From Viola odorata (taxonomy: Eukaryota > Streptophyta > Magnoliopsida > Malpighiales > Violaceae): a stretch of 64,000 bases of DNA. Below, piece after piece: positions 13,148 to 23,863 of this stretch. Position numbers and translations under genes: made by a program. Location of the stretch: contig OY829539.1 in the NCBI GenBank assembly GCA_963691705.1, positions 59,184,327-59,248,326 of the forward strand. Reading direction: 5' to 3'. The notes below the pieces were generated by a model, which was not told where the DNA came from, searched no databases, and saw only the letters and a program-made list of their open reading frames with translations. The number at the start of each line of letters is the position of its first letter. Position 1 is the stretch's first letter.

Positions 13148-13285
13148 AGCGTGGATTGAACCCGCAACCTTCAGACCTTCAGGTGCCACCCCACCAATTG
13201 AGTCATCCCCGCTTGTTGATTTGAGTTAAATAATATATTACAAATTTGTCCCACCCTGGCCCTAGGTTGGATCCGTCCCTGATCT
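13148..13285 (-). mobile_element. tRNA-related SINE-like relic
   Basis: Read on the minus strand: a GGGACGGATCCAACC-like head (13251-13280), ~45 bp of AT-rich body, then a tRNA-like stretch. The latter has an A-box-like GATGACTCAATTGGT and a B-box-like GGTTGCGGGTTCAATCC (13153-13169). The same head-then-tRNA order occurs inverted at 13449-13618. No target duplication was identified. Confidence 0.55.
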
Positions 13286-13448
13286 TGAGCACTTGTACCC
13301 ACCTAAAGCTTTTCATGAGATTTCGTTGGAAGGACTTTAGCCTTGAGAGAGAATTTTCTATTTTTGCAAGATGTGGCTAACCACTATTTTTGCAGCATCG
13401 GTGATGCTTCCAGTCACATCACTCCTTGTAATGTTAATCTACCAGTGA

Positions 13449-13618
13449 TCAGGGACGGATCCAGCCCATGGCCAGGGTGGGCGGCCTAATAAAAAAAAAC
13501 ATTACCTTAATAATTTAACTAAAATTCAGCCCTTTATTAATCAATAAAATTCGTGGCGCAATGGTAGCGAGTCTGATCAGAAGGTTTCGAGTTCGATTCA
13601 CGTCAAACCCTTTTTTTT
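13449..13618 (+). mobile_element. SINE-like relic containing a tRNA-Trp-derived sequence
   Basis: The head AGGGACGGATCCAGCCCATG (13451-13470) and GGCCAGGGTGGGC are followed, after ~70 bp, by GTGGCGCAATGGTAGCGAG, TCTGATCAGAAGG and GTTCGATTCACGTC (13553-13605). This matches plant tRNA-Trp except that the anticodon loop is deleted. A T-run follows at 13611. It cannot encode a functional tRNA. Confidence 0.6.
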
Positions 13619-13663
13619 AAAATTTTTGACTTGTTTTTTAATCTACACAAAAGCAATAAAAAT

Positions 13664-13737
13664 TGTCTGAGCCCGAATTCGAACTAGAGACCTTTAGAGT
13701 GTGAGACTAACGTCATAACCAACTACACCACCCGCCA
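13664..13737 (-). pseudogene. tRNA-Val(CAC)-like pseudogene
   Basis: The minus strand reads GGTGGTGTAGTTGGTTATGA, then TTAGTCTCACACTCTAA with a CAC anticodon, AGTTCGAATTCGGG and GCTCAGACA at the 3' end. The D arm and anticodon loop match plant tRNA-Val(CAC). The acceptor stem no longer pairs well, the T-stem is broken and the anticodon stem has a mismatch, so it is probably a dead copy or the head of a SINE. Confidence 0.6.
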
Positions 13738-14189
13738 TGTTGCTAAGCAATAACTTTTTATAGAAACATATCTACAAAATGTTCCAGGCTCTAGTTCACA
13801 AGTATTCAACTTTTTCAAGGAATGATTATTTTCTTTTTTCTGATACACCACAGATTATCTAAATCAGCCATGAATATTCAATCCATAAATAGAGATCTGA
13901 TTTGCGGACACAACATTATAGAGAAACATGAATTACTTATACAACATTTGAGACTTTATCGATATTATTGGGTTGAGAGTACACATTTTACATATATAAC
14001 CACGTACAAGTGAAGAAAAAAAACACAATATAGAAGAACGGAGGCCTAAATGAAATTGTACTAACTTTCTTATACTTATTTACTTTTAGGTTCATATTTA
14101 TAAATAGACTAAACTTGGTAATTGTGATCGCATTAATTAACTTCAAATTATATTATGGTCTCAAGGTATTAGTGTTTGCCAAACCTAAT

Positions 14190-17100
14190 TAACAAAGGTA
14201 TCAGGCAGAAGATTTACTTGGGCAAATTCAGTCAGTCGAAGTAGAATAGATCGAGTGATGGTCCAACCTGAATGGAGTGTCCGTCATCCGGATCTTAGGG
14301 TCGCTGCCTTGGGCAGAAACGGATCTGATCACGTTCCGCTACTGGTGGGGGACAACCAGGTGAACTGGGGGCCGAAACCGTTCAGAGATATAGGGTCGTG
14401 GTGGGACGCCCAAGGGTTTAAAGACATGGTAAAAAGGTTATGGACTGAAGCAGCGACTGTATGCCCGGGGAATAACATGGTTGTTCTAAAAATGCGTTGG
14501 CTGAAATGGAAACTTAAAGAGTGGAACCGTGAACATTTCGGGGATGTTGAAGATCGCCTTAGAGAGATACAAGGTAGAGTGGATGCATGGGACAAGTTAG
14601 AGGATGAGCGAAGGTTGGGGGAAGAGGAAAAAGAGATCAAGGCAAGAGATCTCTCGGCCTTGTGGGTCCAGCAAGGACATGTCAGCAAAATGTGGCAATA
14701 AAAGTCCCGATTTAAGAGAGATTTGTTAGGGGATCGAAATACCAAATATTTTCAAGTCATGGCCAAAGTACAGAACAGGAAAAATAGTATCACAGAGATT
14801 ATTCACGAGCAGGGGAGAGCCACGACTCCAGATGAGGTAAAAACAGCAGTCGTGAGACATTATTCTCAGTTTTTCCAAGCTGATAGGTGGGACAGACCTA
14901 GGCTTACGGATATCGGGTTTCCTAAGCTAAGTGTTTCCGAGGTTGAAGGGCTCGACAGGGAGGTTTCGGTAGAGGAAATTTGGGAGGCGGTTCAATCCTG
15001 TGGTGGGGACAAAACCTCGGGGCCTGATGGTTACTCTATGCGCTTCGTTCAGAAGGCTTGGGATATTATTGGTCCGGATTTGTGTATGCTTGTGAAGGAG
15101 TTTTTCAGAACTGGGAGATTCCCGACGGGAGCAAATGCTTCCTTCATCACGCTAATTCCAAAAGTGGCCTCTGCTAAATGATTTAGCGAATTCTGTCCCA
15201 TTAGTCTTGTAAGTTGCTTTTATAAGATCATATCCAAACTTCTTGCTATCCGTTTGAGTACTGTAATCAGGTCCATTGTCAGTGAAGATCAGTATGGGTT
15301 CATCCGAGGGAGGCACATCCTTGACTGTGTTTTATTAGCTAACGAAGTCACTAGTCTCTTGCAAAGGACTAAGCAACAGGGGCTCCTTTTCAAGTTGGAC
15401 TTTGAGAAGGCGTACGACTCGGTTGACTGGGGATATCTGGACGATGTCATGTCCCACATGGGGTTTAGTACAAGGTGGCGGGGCTGGATTCAGCAATGCC
15501 TAGGTACTGCCAGAGTCTCTGTCTTGATTAATGGATCCCCGTCGGGGGAATTTAGGGTCGGTCGCGGCCTGCGTCAAGGTTGCTCGATGTCTCCATTTCT
15601 GTTCAATATTGCAGCAGAGGGAATAAATCAATTGATGAGAAGAGCGCAAAGTTGCGGTCTCTTAAGGGGTGTGGGGAACGAGATCCTTGATTGGAGGGTT
15701 ACACACCTTCAGTTTGCGGATGATACGCTTGTTTTTGTCCGTAATGATGAGAAGGAAATTCAGTGTGTAAAGGGTATTCTTCGTTGGTTTGATGCTTACT
15801 CAGGGCTGAAGGTTAAGTACCACAAAAGCACCCTGGTGGGAATTAATGTCTGTAAAGCGTCGGGTGAAGTTTTAGCGCGACGCGCGGGGTGTAAATACGA
15901 GAAACTGCCATTTAGATATTTGGGTTCCTATGTTGGTTTGAATCCGAGGAGAATTTCGAGTTGGGATTTCTTAGTTCAAGGAATGAGGAGGAAGCTGGCT
16001 AGTTGGAAAGGAGCGTTGTTGTCGGTCGGGGGCAGAATCACCCTCATCAAATCGGCTTTGGCTAGCATCCCAGTGTACAACATGTCACTGTTTCGGATGC
16101 CAAAAGCAGTTATTAGTCAGTGTGAGCGCATTATGAGGAGATTCTTGTGGAGTGGGGATGAACACAAGAGAGGGCTTTCCAAAGTCAAGTGGGATGTAGT
16201 GAAGAGACCTCTCGATATGGGGGGCCTGGGCATTGGCTGCTTGAAAATGAGAAACGAAGTTTTAATGTTTAAATGGGTTTGGAACTTATTACGCGGGGAG
16301 AAAAAGCGTTGGGTTGATGTCATTCGAAAAGAATATAATATCAGATCGGTTGGGGACCTTTGGCGGGGTGAGAATGTGAAATATTCCAGAGTGTGGGGTG
16401 ACATAGTGTCGCGAAAATATCTTCGGGTTCTGGAATGAAAATACTAGGTTGCAGCTTGGTAATGGGGATGCGTTTCAATTTTGGTGGGATCCTTGGATTA
16501 ATCAAGTTCCCCTTGCTTGCAGATACCCCAGGCTGTATTCGTTATCCCAGAATAAGTTGGGTGTAGTGGGTGAGTTCGGGGCTTGGGAAGGAAATGAATG
16601 GGTTTGGAAGTGGAATTGGAGACGGGAGATGTTTGAATGGGAAGTAGAGGAGTTGTCTGAGTTGTTGGACCAACTTGTAAGCCCGAAAGAGGGCCATGTG
16701 GGTGATAAACTGGTTTGGAGTTTGGATTCAACAGGTAAATTCACGGTAGGGTCGATGTGCAGAGGGTTAGAGTCCCAACGTCATGGAGATAGTTGTAGCC
16801 GCAACGAAGTGCTGCATTCTTGTTGGATGAAGCTTGCTCCTCATCGTGTGGAGTTTATGGTGTGGTTGGCGATCCAAGATAGGATTGTCACGCGTGGGTT
16901 CCTTCATAGGCGTCACATGCTGGAAGTGGAAGAGAGCTTGTGTCCCTTCTGTTCGGCAGCAGAGGAAACGGCTGATCATCTGCTTCTTCACTGTCCAGTC
17001 ACCGGAAAAATATGGAGTTTTTTCATGAAATGGGTGGGTGTCATGTGGGTGGTACCAAGCTCCCTAGCTGATCTCTGGTCCAGTTGGGGTGAGTTGCTGG

Positions 17101-17351
17101 GGTATCAGACTACGCAAAGGAGGTCTCAGTGGAAAACTTTAGCGTTTGCCATTCTGTGGAGTGTTTGGAATCAGAGAAATGGCATTATTTTTAACAATCA
17201 GAATTTCTGTGAATTTCGTCTGGTTAATATCATCTTTGGCACGTGGCAGCAGTGGCTCCATCACCGAGACTCCCAGTTTCCTTACTCTGCTACGCAGATG
17301 CTGATATCATCGTCTTGGATCCATGCTGGGGACATGATGCATTTGGGGTGA
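14190..17351 (+). pseudogene. LINE ORF2: endonuclease (partial), reverse transcriptase, zf-RVT
   Basis: One frame carries the end of the APE-type endonuclease, then a linker (GDRNTKYFQVMAKVQNRKN), then reverse transcriptase. The RT shows TSGPDGYSMRF, EDQYGFIRGRHILDC, FKLDFEKAYDSVDW, GLRQGCSMSPFLFN and the catalytic LQFADDT. A zinc-binding domain with CPFCSAAEETADHLLLHC follows near 16940-16995. The frame is broken by a TAA at 14699-14701, a TGA at 15179-15181 and a frameshift near 16435-16450, after which the reading continues to 17351. All catalytic motifs are otherwise recognisable, so the copy is dead but not ancient. Confidence 0.88.
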
Positions 17352-17570
17352 CTGTCTGGCCAGTGCTTAGGGCTTTTGTCCTTTGCGTGGATTTTTTTCT
17401 GGCGTTTTGTTAAAGGTAGTGTAGTGCGTTCTGTGAGGTTGTGTTGGTGTGGTAGTACTGATCTGTTCTTTTGGCTCTTGCCTTCTGGAGGCTGATTGTG
17501 CTTGACTGTTTTTCGTCATGAACTTCATGACTCTTTTTATGATTAAAGTTTAGCCTATTAAAAAAAAAAA
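14190..17570 (+). mobile_element. 5'-truncated L1-type LINE retrotransposon
   Basis: The element starts inside the endonuclease domain (RRFTWANSVSRSRIDRVM at about 14210), runs through reverse transcriptase and a C-terminal zinc-binding domain, and ends in a poly(A) run at 17560-17570. 5' truncation plus a 3' A-tail is the LINE hallmark. I did not find a convincing target-site duplication. The sequence directly after the A-tail is the right arm of an inverted repeat (17571-17690). Confidence 0.88.
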
Positions 17571-17690
17571 GTACGTGAATTCTAATGTATAATTATTTTT
17601 TTTCTCTATTGTCTTCTTATTTATCTTTTTGTTAAGTTTATCTAAATATTTTTTATTTAGTGACGGATACTCTTAAGCATTTTTTCATTT
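17571..17690 (-). repeat. Right arm of the 5-kb-spaced inverted repeat
   Basis: Inverted counterpart of 12592-12720. It includes GAATTCTAATGTATAATTA, CTTATTTATCTTTTTGTTAA and TATTTAGTGACGGATAC. It begins immediately after the LINE A-tail. Confidence 0.75.
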
Positions 17691-17781
17691 TTTCGTTCAG
17701 CTCGTTTGTCTTCCCTTTAAAATACTCCAAAAAAAAATTTTACGAAACCCCCGCCCTCCCCTGAAAATAATTCCTGGATCC

Positions 17782-18582
17782 TAGGGGTGTCAAAACGGGT
17801 CTGCGAGTCCGGACCCGGCAGACCCGAAGATACACGGTCGGGACCAGACCAGGTCCCGATAAAAAACGGGACTAATTTCTGGTCCCGGTCCCGGCCTGAT
17901 GGGTCCGAGACCAGACCCGAATCTGACTTCCTTTTTTTTCCTTTCAAAATCATTACTTTTTATTTATTTATTTTTCCTTTCTTCTACCCTTTACGACCTC
18001 ACTCCCTTCTCTCTCTCTTTTTCTTTCTTTTTCTCTCTTTTCTTTCTTCTTCCTCAACACCTTCCTTTCCCGTCTCAGTGTCTCACGACCTCACTCCCTT
18101 CTCACCTCACTCCCTTCTCCTCTTTTCTTCAAATAACTTTCTTTTCCGAACCAGATCTCCACTATTTTTTTCATTCTTTTTACTTTTTATTTTTTATTTT
18201 CATGTTATTCGAATTTTTTTGTTTGATAGTGACAGTGATGGGTGGATCGTGGCAGGAAATGGTGATTTTGGGCAGTGAGGAGGTGTGGCGGTGGAGGAGG
18301 CAGTGGGAGAAGGATCGGAGCGGCGATGGTGCGGCTGAGTTATTTGTCACCGACAGTGATTTTGGGGTGATGAAATGAAATTGAATGTTGTTAGGATTTT
18401 TTTTAATTTAGTCGGATCTAGACCCGAGACCCGTCGGGTCCGACCCGACAGACTCGAGTATTTTCGGGTCGGGACCAAACCCGGTCCCGACCCAAAACGG
18501 GACCAAAAATTGGTCCCAGATCCGACCCGAAACCTCGAGTCCGGGACGGGTCTACGAGACCGGTCCCGTTTTGACACCTCTA
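17782..18582. mobile_element. Non-autonomous hAT element with 8-bp target duplication
   Basis: An 801-bp element with termini TAGGGGTGTCAAAACGGG and, inverted, TAGAGGTGTCAAAACGGG. It is flanked by a perfect 8-bp duplication CTGGATCC (17774-17781 and 18583-18590), as expected for hAT. The subterminal regions are GC-rich with many GGTCCCG/CGGGACC words. The centre is pyrimidine-rich and has no transposase. Confidence 0.9.
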
Positions 18583-18590
18583 CTGGATCC

Positions 18591-19626
18591 GTCCCTTGCT
18601 AGTGATTAGAGTACTTTTGGGTTTATTCTTCTTGCATTGATTTAAAGCTCTATAGCCACCCATCTAATATTGCAGCTAAATTAGTTTTCTACAGTTTGAC
18701 TTTTCCTTAATTTCGTATATTTCCAAAATCACGCCATGGATATGAATGACAAGGAGAATCTGCGTCCCGAAAGCCTTAAACAACTAACATGCAGTTCATA
18801 GTACACGTACGTTACAACATATAGAAGACAAATTTCCTATTAAGCAAATCACTTATGATAACAACATACCAAAAGTACCTAAATATGGAGCCACGTAGAC
18901 AATAAAACTTAAGGGCTAAACAATTGATGAAAAGTATGCATTGACTCAACGTGTAAACTACCGACTCATTTTCCTTGTTTTTTTGTACATAAAAATATTT
19001 GCAAAATACATACAAAATTATCTGGGGTAGGTTCTGTCGCAGTATACGCGTATTTACAATACAATAGAGTCCCTTTTTTTTTGGGAGCTAAACCTTGTTC
19101 CAAACAAAATCATTGATCATTGTAAACATCTCAAGAGGATACATACTAAGTTCCTGAGTCTAAAATCACAATCCATTCCCTACATATCAAGCCTCCTGGG
19201 CATGCTTTGTTGGCTCGGTATGTCAAACAAGGAAAGAAACACAAAACCTTATCTGCCAGAACAAGGTTTGACAAAACCACCAACCGCAAATTGAATTTCT
19301 TTGCCCCATTGACATTTGGTACAGCATATCTCAATAATTTTAGGAAACAACCGGTATTCCATATTAGGGGTGACACCGAAGCATTTCCAAAGAAGAAAAT
19401 CAACATTTAATGCAAACCTATCACCTTCTAAAATAGAAGAATACCAACAAAAATTCACAAATGACAACAAAAAAAACTATTTGGCTCGAATTGCCCAAAT
19501 TTATCATCGAGAAAACATAATTTATATCTAAGTTCTGAAATAAATATATAACTCTATCTTCATTGCATTTTTATATTTTCAATGACTGACTAAAAATGAA
19601 CAGCAAAATTAGTATAAATAAATAAC
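18591..19626. other. Intergenic or intronic spacer, no gene recognised
   Basis: AT-rich sequence inside the long interval between the two RCD1-like exons. Short open frames here have no recognisable content. Confidence 0.5.
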
Positions 19627-20897
19627 GGAAAAATGGCAGAATTCACTCCTGCATTTATACTTCAAGTTAGGATAGACCACTACATTTGTAAGTGGGTCAA
19701 ATAAACCACTACATTTGTATACTCGGTCAAAATTAACCATTATTACCTAAAATACCCTAGGTTCTGTTTGGTTGGTAAAAAATTACGCTGGCATATGACA
19801 TGGATTTTTTTTTTTTAAATAAGACGTGGATTATTAGGCCAAATTAATTTCATCGTCCTCATCTCACCCTCTCCAATTTCATCGCCCTCATCTCACCATC
19901 TCCAATTACATCTGCCACCACCACACCAAATTGCCGCCACCACCACCGCACCGCGACATCAGCCCCACTGCACCTATCATCCTTTTCTCTCCCTTACGCA
20001 GCATCATCCACCACCACCGCACCGCGACATAAGGCACTTTCAATCATCGTATTCCCTCTCAATATCAAAAACAACAATTTTTTCTCTTAAGCAATTTAAC
20101 AAACACCTCAATTGCGTATTATTTTCAAGCACAACACCGATACACACAAATCCCTGCTTGCTTGCTGTTTCTTTTTAATAATTTTAAAAACAATCATCAA
20201 AAGATGGAAACATTAAAAAGAAGAGAAAGAACAGTCAAAGATGAGAAAGAAACCCAAAAAATATTAACAAGACTTAAGATTTGCATGACATAATTTCAAA
20301 TTGCAATGGGTACTGCATGTAGGCTGCGGTTCAGTACATCCTCATGGATGATTTAATTTAATTATATTTATTTATTTAAAATTTTCACACTAGAGAAAGT
20401 GCCATCTAATGTAACATCAATCTGCTCCTGGCCATTCTCAGGACCCAAAAGCCTTTTGTCCACTAGCATCAACAGAGACTTGGAAAAGAAACAGAAGACC
20501 ACCGCACAATCGTGAAGGAGGTGTTGCGTGGAAGGCGGAAGAAAAGGTGGATTGAGAGGGAATACGATGATTGAAAGTGCCTGATGTCACCGTGCGGTGG
20601 TGGTGGCGGATGTAATTGGAGAGGGTGAGATGAGGGCGATGAAATTGGAGAGGGTGAGATGAGCATGAAATTAATTTGGCCCAATAATCCACGTCATATT
20701 TTAAATTAAAAAAATTCATGTCATATGTCTATGTCAGCGTAATTTTTTACCAACCAAACAGAGTTCAGGATATTTTAGATAATAATGGTTAATTTGGACC
20801 GAGTAAACAAATGTAGTGGTTTATTTGGTTCATTTATAAATGTAGTGGTCTATTCTGACTTGAAGTACAAATGTAGAGTGAATTCTGCCCTTTTTCC
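19627..20897. mobile_element. Foldback/MULE-like element with long terminal inverted repeats
   Basis: Arms of about 250-300 bp are inverted copies of each other. The left (from 19627) has GGCAGAATTCACTC, TAGACCACTACATTTG, GTTCTGTTTGGTTGG and TCATCTCACCCTCTCC. The right (to 20897) has the reverse complements. The centre (about 19960-20590) is filler without a coding region. Target duplications are ambiguous because the flanks are both TAAATA-rich. MULE-like is inferred from arm length. Confidence 0.7.
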
Positions 20898-21645
20898 TAA
20901 ATAAAACCAGAGGGAATTAAAAATTTCATCGCAAAGTAGCACCAACAACCCATCACATTCCATCGCCTAAATTGTTTTGATAGAAAAACAATCTCTAAAT
21001 TACATCAACAATCTTGTACCAATTTCTACTAGCTTATCAAGACAGCAAAGCCAACATGCAAGACTATTTCTTGGTAAATTACGGCCGAAAGAATAAAAAA
21101 TCCAATGTTTTAACCCAAAAAAAACACCCAAATCCCCAAAAATGCAGATTATTTGATACACATTCGCTCAATCCAAGTTTTAAAAAAAAAAAAACTTTCA
21201 AAATAATGAAAAATATAAGAAAAGAGACAGAATAATAATGAAGGAAGAAGCTTTTCTTAGGCATTACCTTGGAAAGTATGACGAGAGCTCGTTCCCGTGA
21301 TTCTTCGTTCTTGAGTGCTTCAATCAACTGAACAACCGACGCCATCTCCGCAGAAGAACGATTGGGCGGGTTCCGGAATTGCAGCTCCGGTTTGTTTCAA
21401 AATTTTCGTAAGCGATAAACGGTTCGTCCTTCCGAATCGTGCCGGATTTTTTTATTGTAAATATATATTTTGGCCGATTTTGGCAGTAGAGTGAGTGGGG
21501 AGCGGAGCGGAGCAGAGTGGAGTGCAAGCGTGTTGCCGTTGTACGTTCCTAGATTACATAAGTTCCTCGTTTTATAGTCAGGTACTGTCTCTAGTGGCTT
21601 TTTTGGGTTTTCACTTTTTTTTTCTTTGCCTCCTCTTTGGTTTTA

Positions 21646-22114
21646 GTGCCTGTTTGGGGTTGGGAGTTGGGTACCCAACCCAACTTTTCCCAACCCAAAA
21701 GCCTTTGAAGGCGTTTGGTAACACCACTGCAGCCCAAAGCACTTTTAAAATTTTGCCTTGGCCCCCCTCTTTTCCTCACTGGATGCTCCAGCCTGCGTTG
21801 GGCACCCTCTCTCTCTTTTTTTTTTTTTTTTTCATTTTAATTTTATTTTTTTACTTTATATAATGAACAAAATAAATTAAAAACTACCACACTAAATTCT
21901 CCATCTCAAGACAAGTAATTCTAGATCCACTTTTTCTATTTTTATTAAATTTTTTTAAATGGGTTTACCAAACACCAAAAATAATTTCTCGTTTCCCACA
22001 GCACTTTTAAAAAATGTTTACCAAACAGCATACTACTTTGCGCAAAAGTGTTTTTCCCACAACACTTTTGCCCACAGTACGTTTCAGACCAGAACCGGAA
22101 CGCCAAACAGGCCC
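21646..22114. mobile_element. Tourist-like MITE (PIF/Harbinger)
   Basis: A 469-bp element with inverted termini GTGCCTGTTTGG and CCAAACAGGCCC, flanked by TTA on both sides (21643-21645, 22115-22117). The TTA target site and the GGCCTGTTTGG-type end are typical of Tourist. The right TTA is also the left flank of the next element. Confidence 0.75.
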
Positions 22115-22659
22115 TTAGAGAAATGCTAAACTTAGAGATGCCCGAACTGCCGCGCCTGTCCACGTCATCCTTCCAAATCAACTTCCAATTTTATTCTCAT
22201 ATTTAATTTTATTTACGAAATTACTACTCTTACTCATCTAATTCTCTCACATTTATCTCATCTGCACATTTTCCTCCTCCCTCCTCCATTACCCACCACC
22301 CCGTAGCCCATCCCCACCGCCACCACCGAAGCCTTCCATAACCGTCATCGCATCAACTGTCTTTCACAACCGCCACCGCCCACCACTCTCGGCATCACCC
22401 AAGATCTACTACGGTTGTTGTGCCACCGCCACCGTGGTCACTCCCCTTCACCGTCACCAGCTCTCGCCTCAACTCTCTTCCACAACCACCACCGCCACCG
22501 CCCCACCATATCTCGCCTCATAGCCCCCTACTTCCACAGCTAAAGATTGGAAATTTTTAGTCAAACGTATGCCTGCTTGGTCATTTATTTCAAGCCTCCT
22601 CTTCACATATGCATCCATCTTTTTATTACACTGAAAAAAATGTGATTTTTTTGGACTCA

Positions 22660-23253
22660 ACGCATGATGTGACGTTCATTGTTGTGTTGTCAGCCTACAG
22701 TTATTCAGGCATGGCATTGGAAAGTTTAAGGGTGTTGAATAGGATGTGTAATGTATATAATATCGAGCCGAAGAGTGAACATTATGGTTGTATGGTCGAC
22801 CTTTTTAGCAGAGCTTGCCTTCTTGAAGAAGCAAAGGAAATAATTGAAAGAATGCCTAGTTCAAGGACCTCCTCTAAAGAAGCAATAGTTTGGAGAGCAT
22901 TACTTACCACTTGCTGTAACCAAGGGCAAGCTCAACTCGCCGAGGTTGCCACTGAGAGACTTGTGAGACTAGAAGTTCACAGTGGGGCTTATGTTCTGCT
23001 CTCAAACTTCTACGTTGCTAGCGGGAAATATGACGATGCCAAAAGAATAAGGAAGATAATGAGACACAGAGGGGTAAACAAGACACCTAGTTGCAACTCG
23101 ATCAAGGTAGATGGTACCATTTATGAGTTTGTAGCACGGGAGACAAAACACCCACACATGGATGAAATTGCACCCGTTCTAGAGAAGATGAACAAGCAGT
23201 TGACCTATTTGGGTGCTAGCACTGCCTCCAGTATGATTCACCCTGCTATTTGA
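22660..23253 (+). pseudogene. Captured C-terminal fragment of a PLS-class PPR protein
   Basis: Pentatricopeptide repeat proteins bind organellar RNA. The readable frame begins around 22660 with HDVTFIVVLSAYSYSGMALE, continues with SEHYGCMVDLFSRACLLEEA and KEIIERMP, and then enters the E/E+ region (WRALLTTCCNQGQ, GAYVLLSNFYVASGKYDDA, PSCNSIKVDGTIYEFVA). It stops at TGA 23253. The N-terminal repeats and organelle-targeting peptide are absent: the upstream sequence is the arm of the host TIR element. The fragment itself has no internal stop. It is therefore most likely captured sequence rather than a working gene. The upstream TTG/ATG codons have no support as starts. Confidence 0.75.
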
Positions 23254-23863
23254 TGTAGCTATCTGTATCGTTATTCCATTTCAGCACCTCTATAATGTCG
23301 TATCTCTGCACCCTGGTCATCGGGCCGATGAGATCTCTAGAAAAGTCACTAGTTTCTTCATCCGTTCTCCTCATCAGCTTCAGGGAAGGCAAAATACGGT
23401 GACAATAGTAGATTATTTCCTGTGGTAAATGGATTTCGGGCATTGAGGACAGATGCTCACAGTCCGAAAGAACTTGTTTTTATTGATCAGTTTGCGCAAC
23501 AAACATATCTGAGCCAAGAAGCTAATAGTTTAACGTGTCGATTCCTTCTAATTATGTTGTTGAATGATGAGTTTTGAGATGTGTATATCCAACTAGCTTA
23601 GGGCATGAACTTGCAAGAACAATGAATTATTTTAGACACTGTACATTAATATATTTCAGATGTTTTTGCTCAATAAACTTGTACCAAAATGCTTGATGTA
23701 CTTAGTAGACTTGCAGATGAAAATGATTATATTAATTCTTTGAATAATATAATTCACTTTTTTTTGTTTACAAAGGGAAGAAATTTTATAAATATTGCCT
23801 TGTTGCACCAGTTACAATAATCACTAATCTAAAAAAAAGAAAGAAAAAGAATTGATGTTTCTA

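Larger units (their letters stand above)
11773..21345 (-). pseudogene. RCD1/CNOT9-like gene, 5' part only, split by a 9.4-kb transposon-filled intron
   Basis: CNOT9 (RCD1/CAF40) is an armadillo-repeat subunit of the CCR4-NOT deadenylase. Exon 1 is 21268-21345: MASVVQLIEALKNEESRERA, then LVILSK, phase 0, GT donor. A matching exon, ERTVREDLAPLLWHSVGTIG then TLLR, sits at 11773-11844 behind a clean CTACAG acceptor. Joined, they read RERALVILSK-ERTVREDLAPLLWHS, which is the N-terminal CNOT9 repeat. The intron between would span 11845-21267 and contains a MITE, SINE-like relics, a LINE, a hAT element and a foldback element. The remaining three quarters of the protein (about 240 aa) are not found: only ~340 bp separate exon 2 from the 3' UTR of the neighbouring gene. 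I call it a truncated relic. A functional gene with exons elsewhere cannot be excluded. Confidence 0.72.

Noticed and set aside
13664..13737. Functional tRNA-Val gene
   Set aside because: Acceptor and T stems do not pair properly and the anticodon stem has a mismatch.
17787..18602. ORFs of 75-163 aa on both strands
   Set aside because: They lie within the hAT element; the composition follows GGTCCCG and CTTTCT tracts, with no domain.
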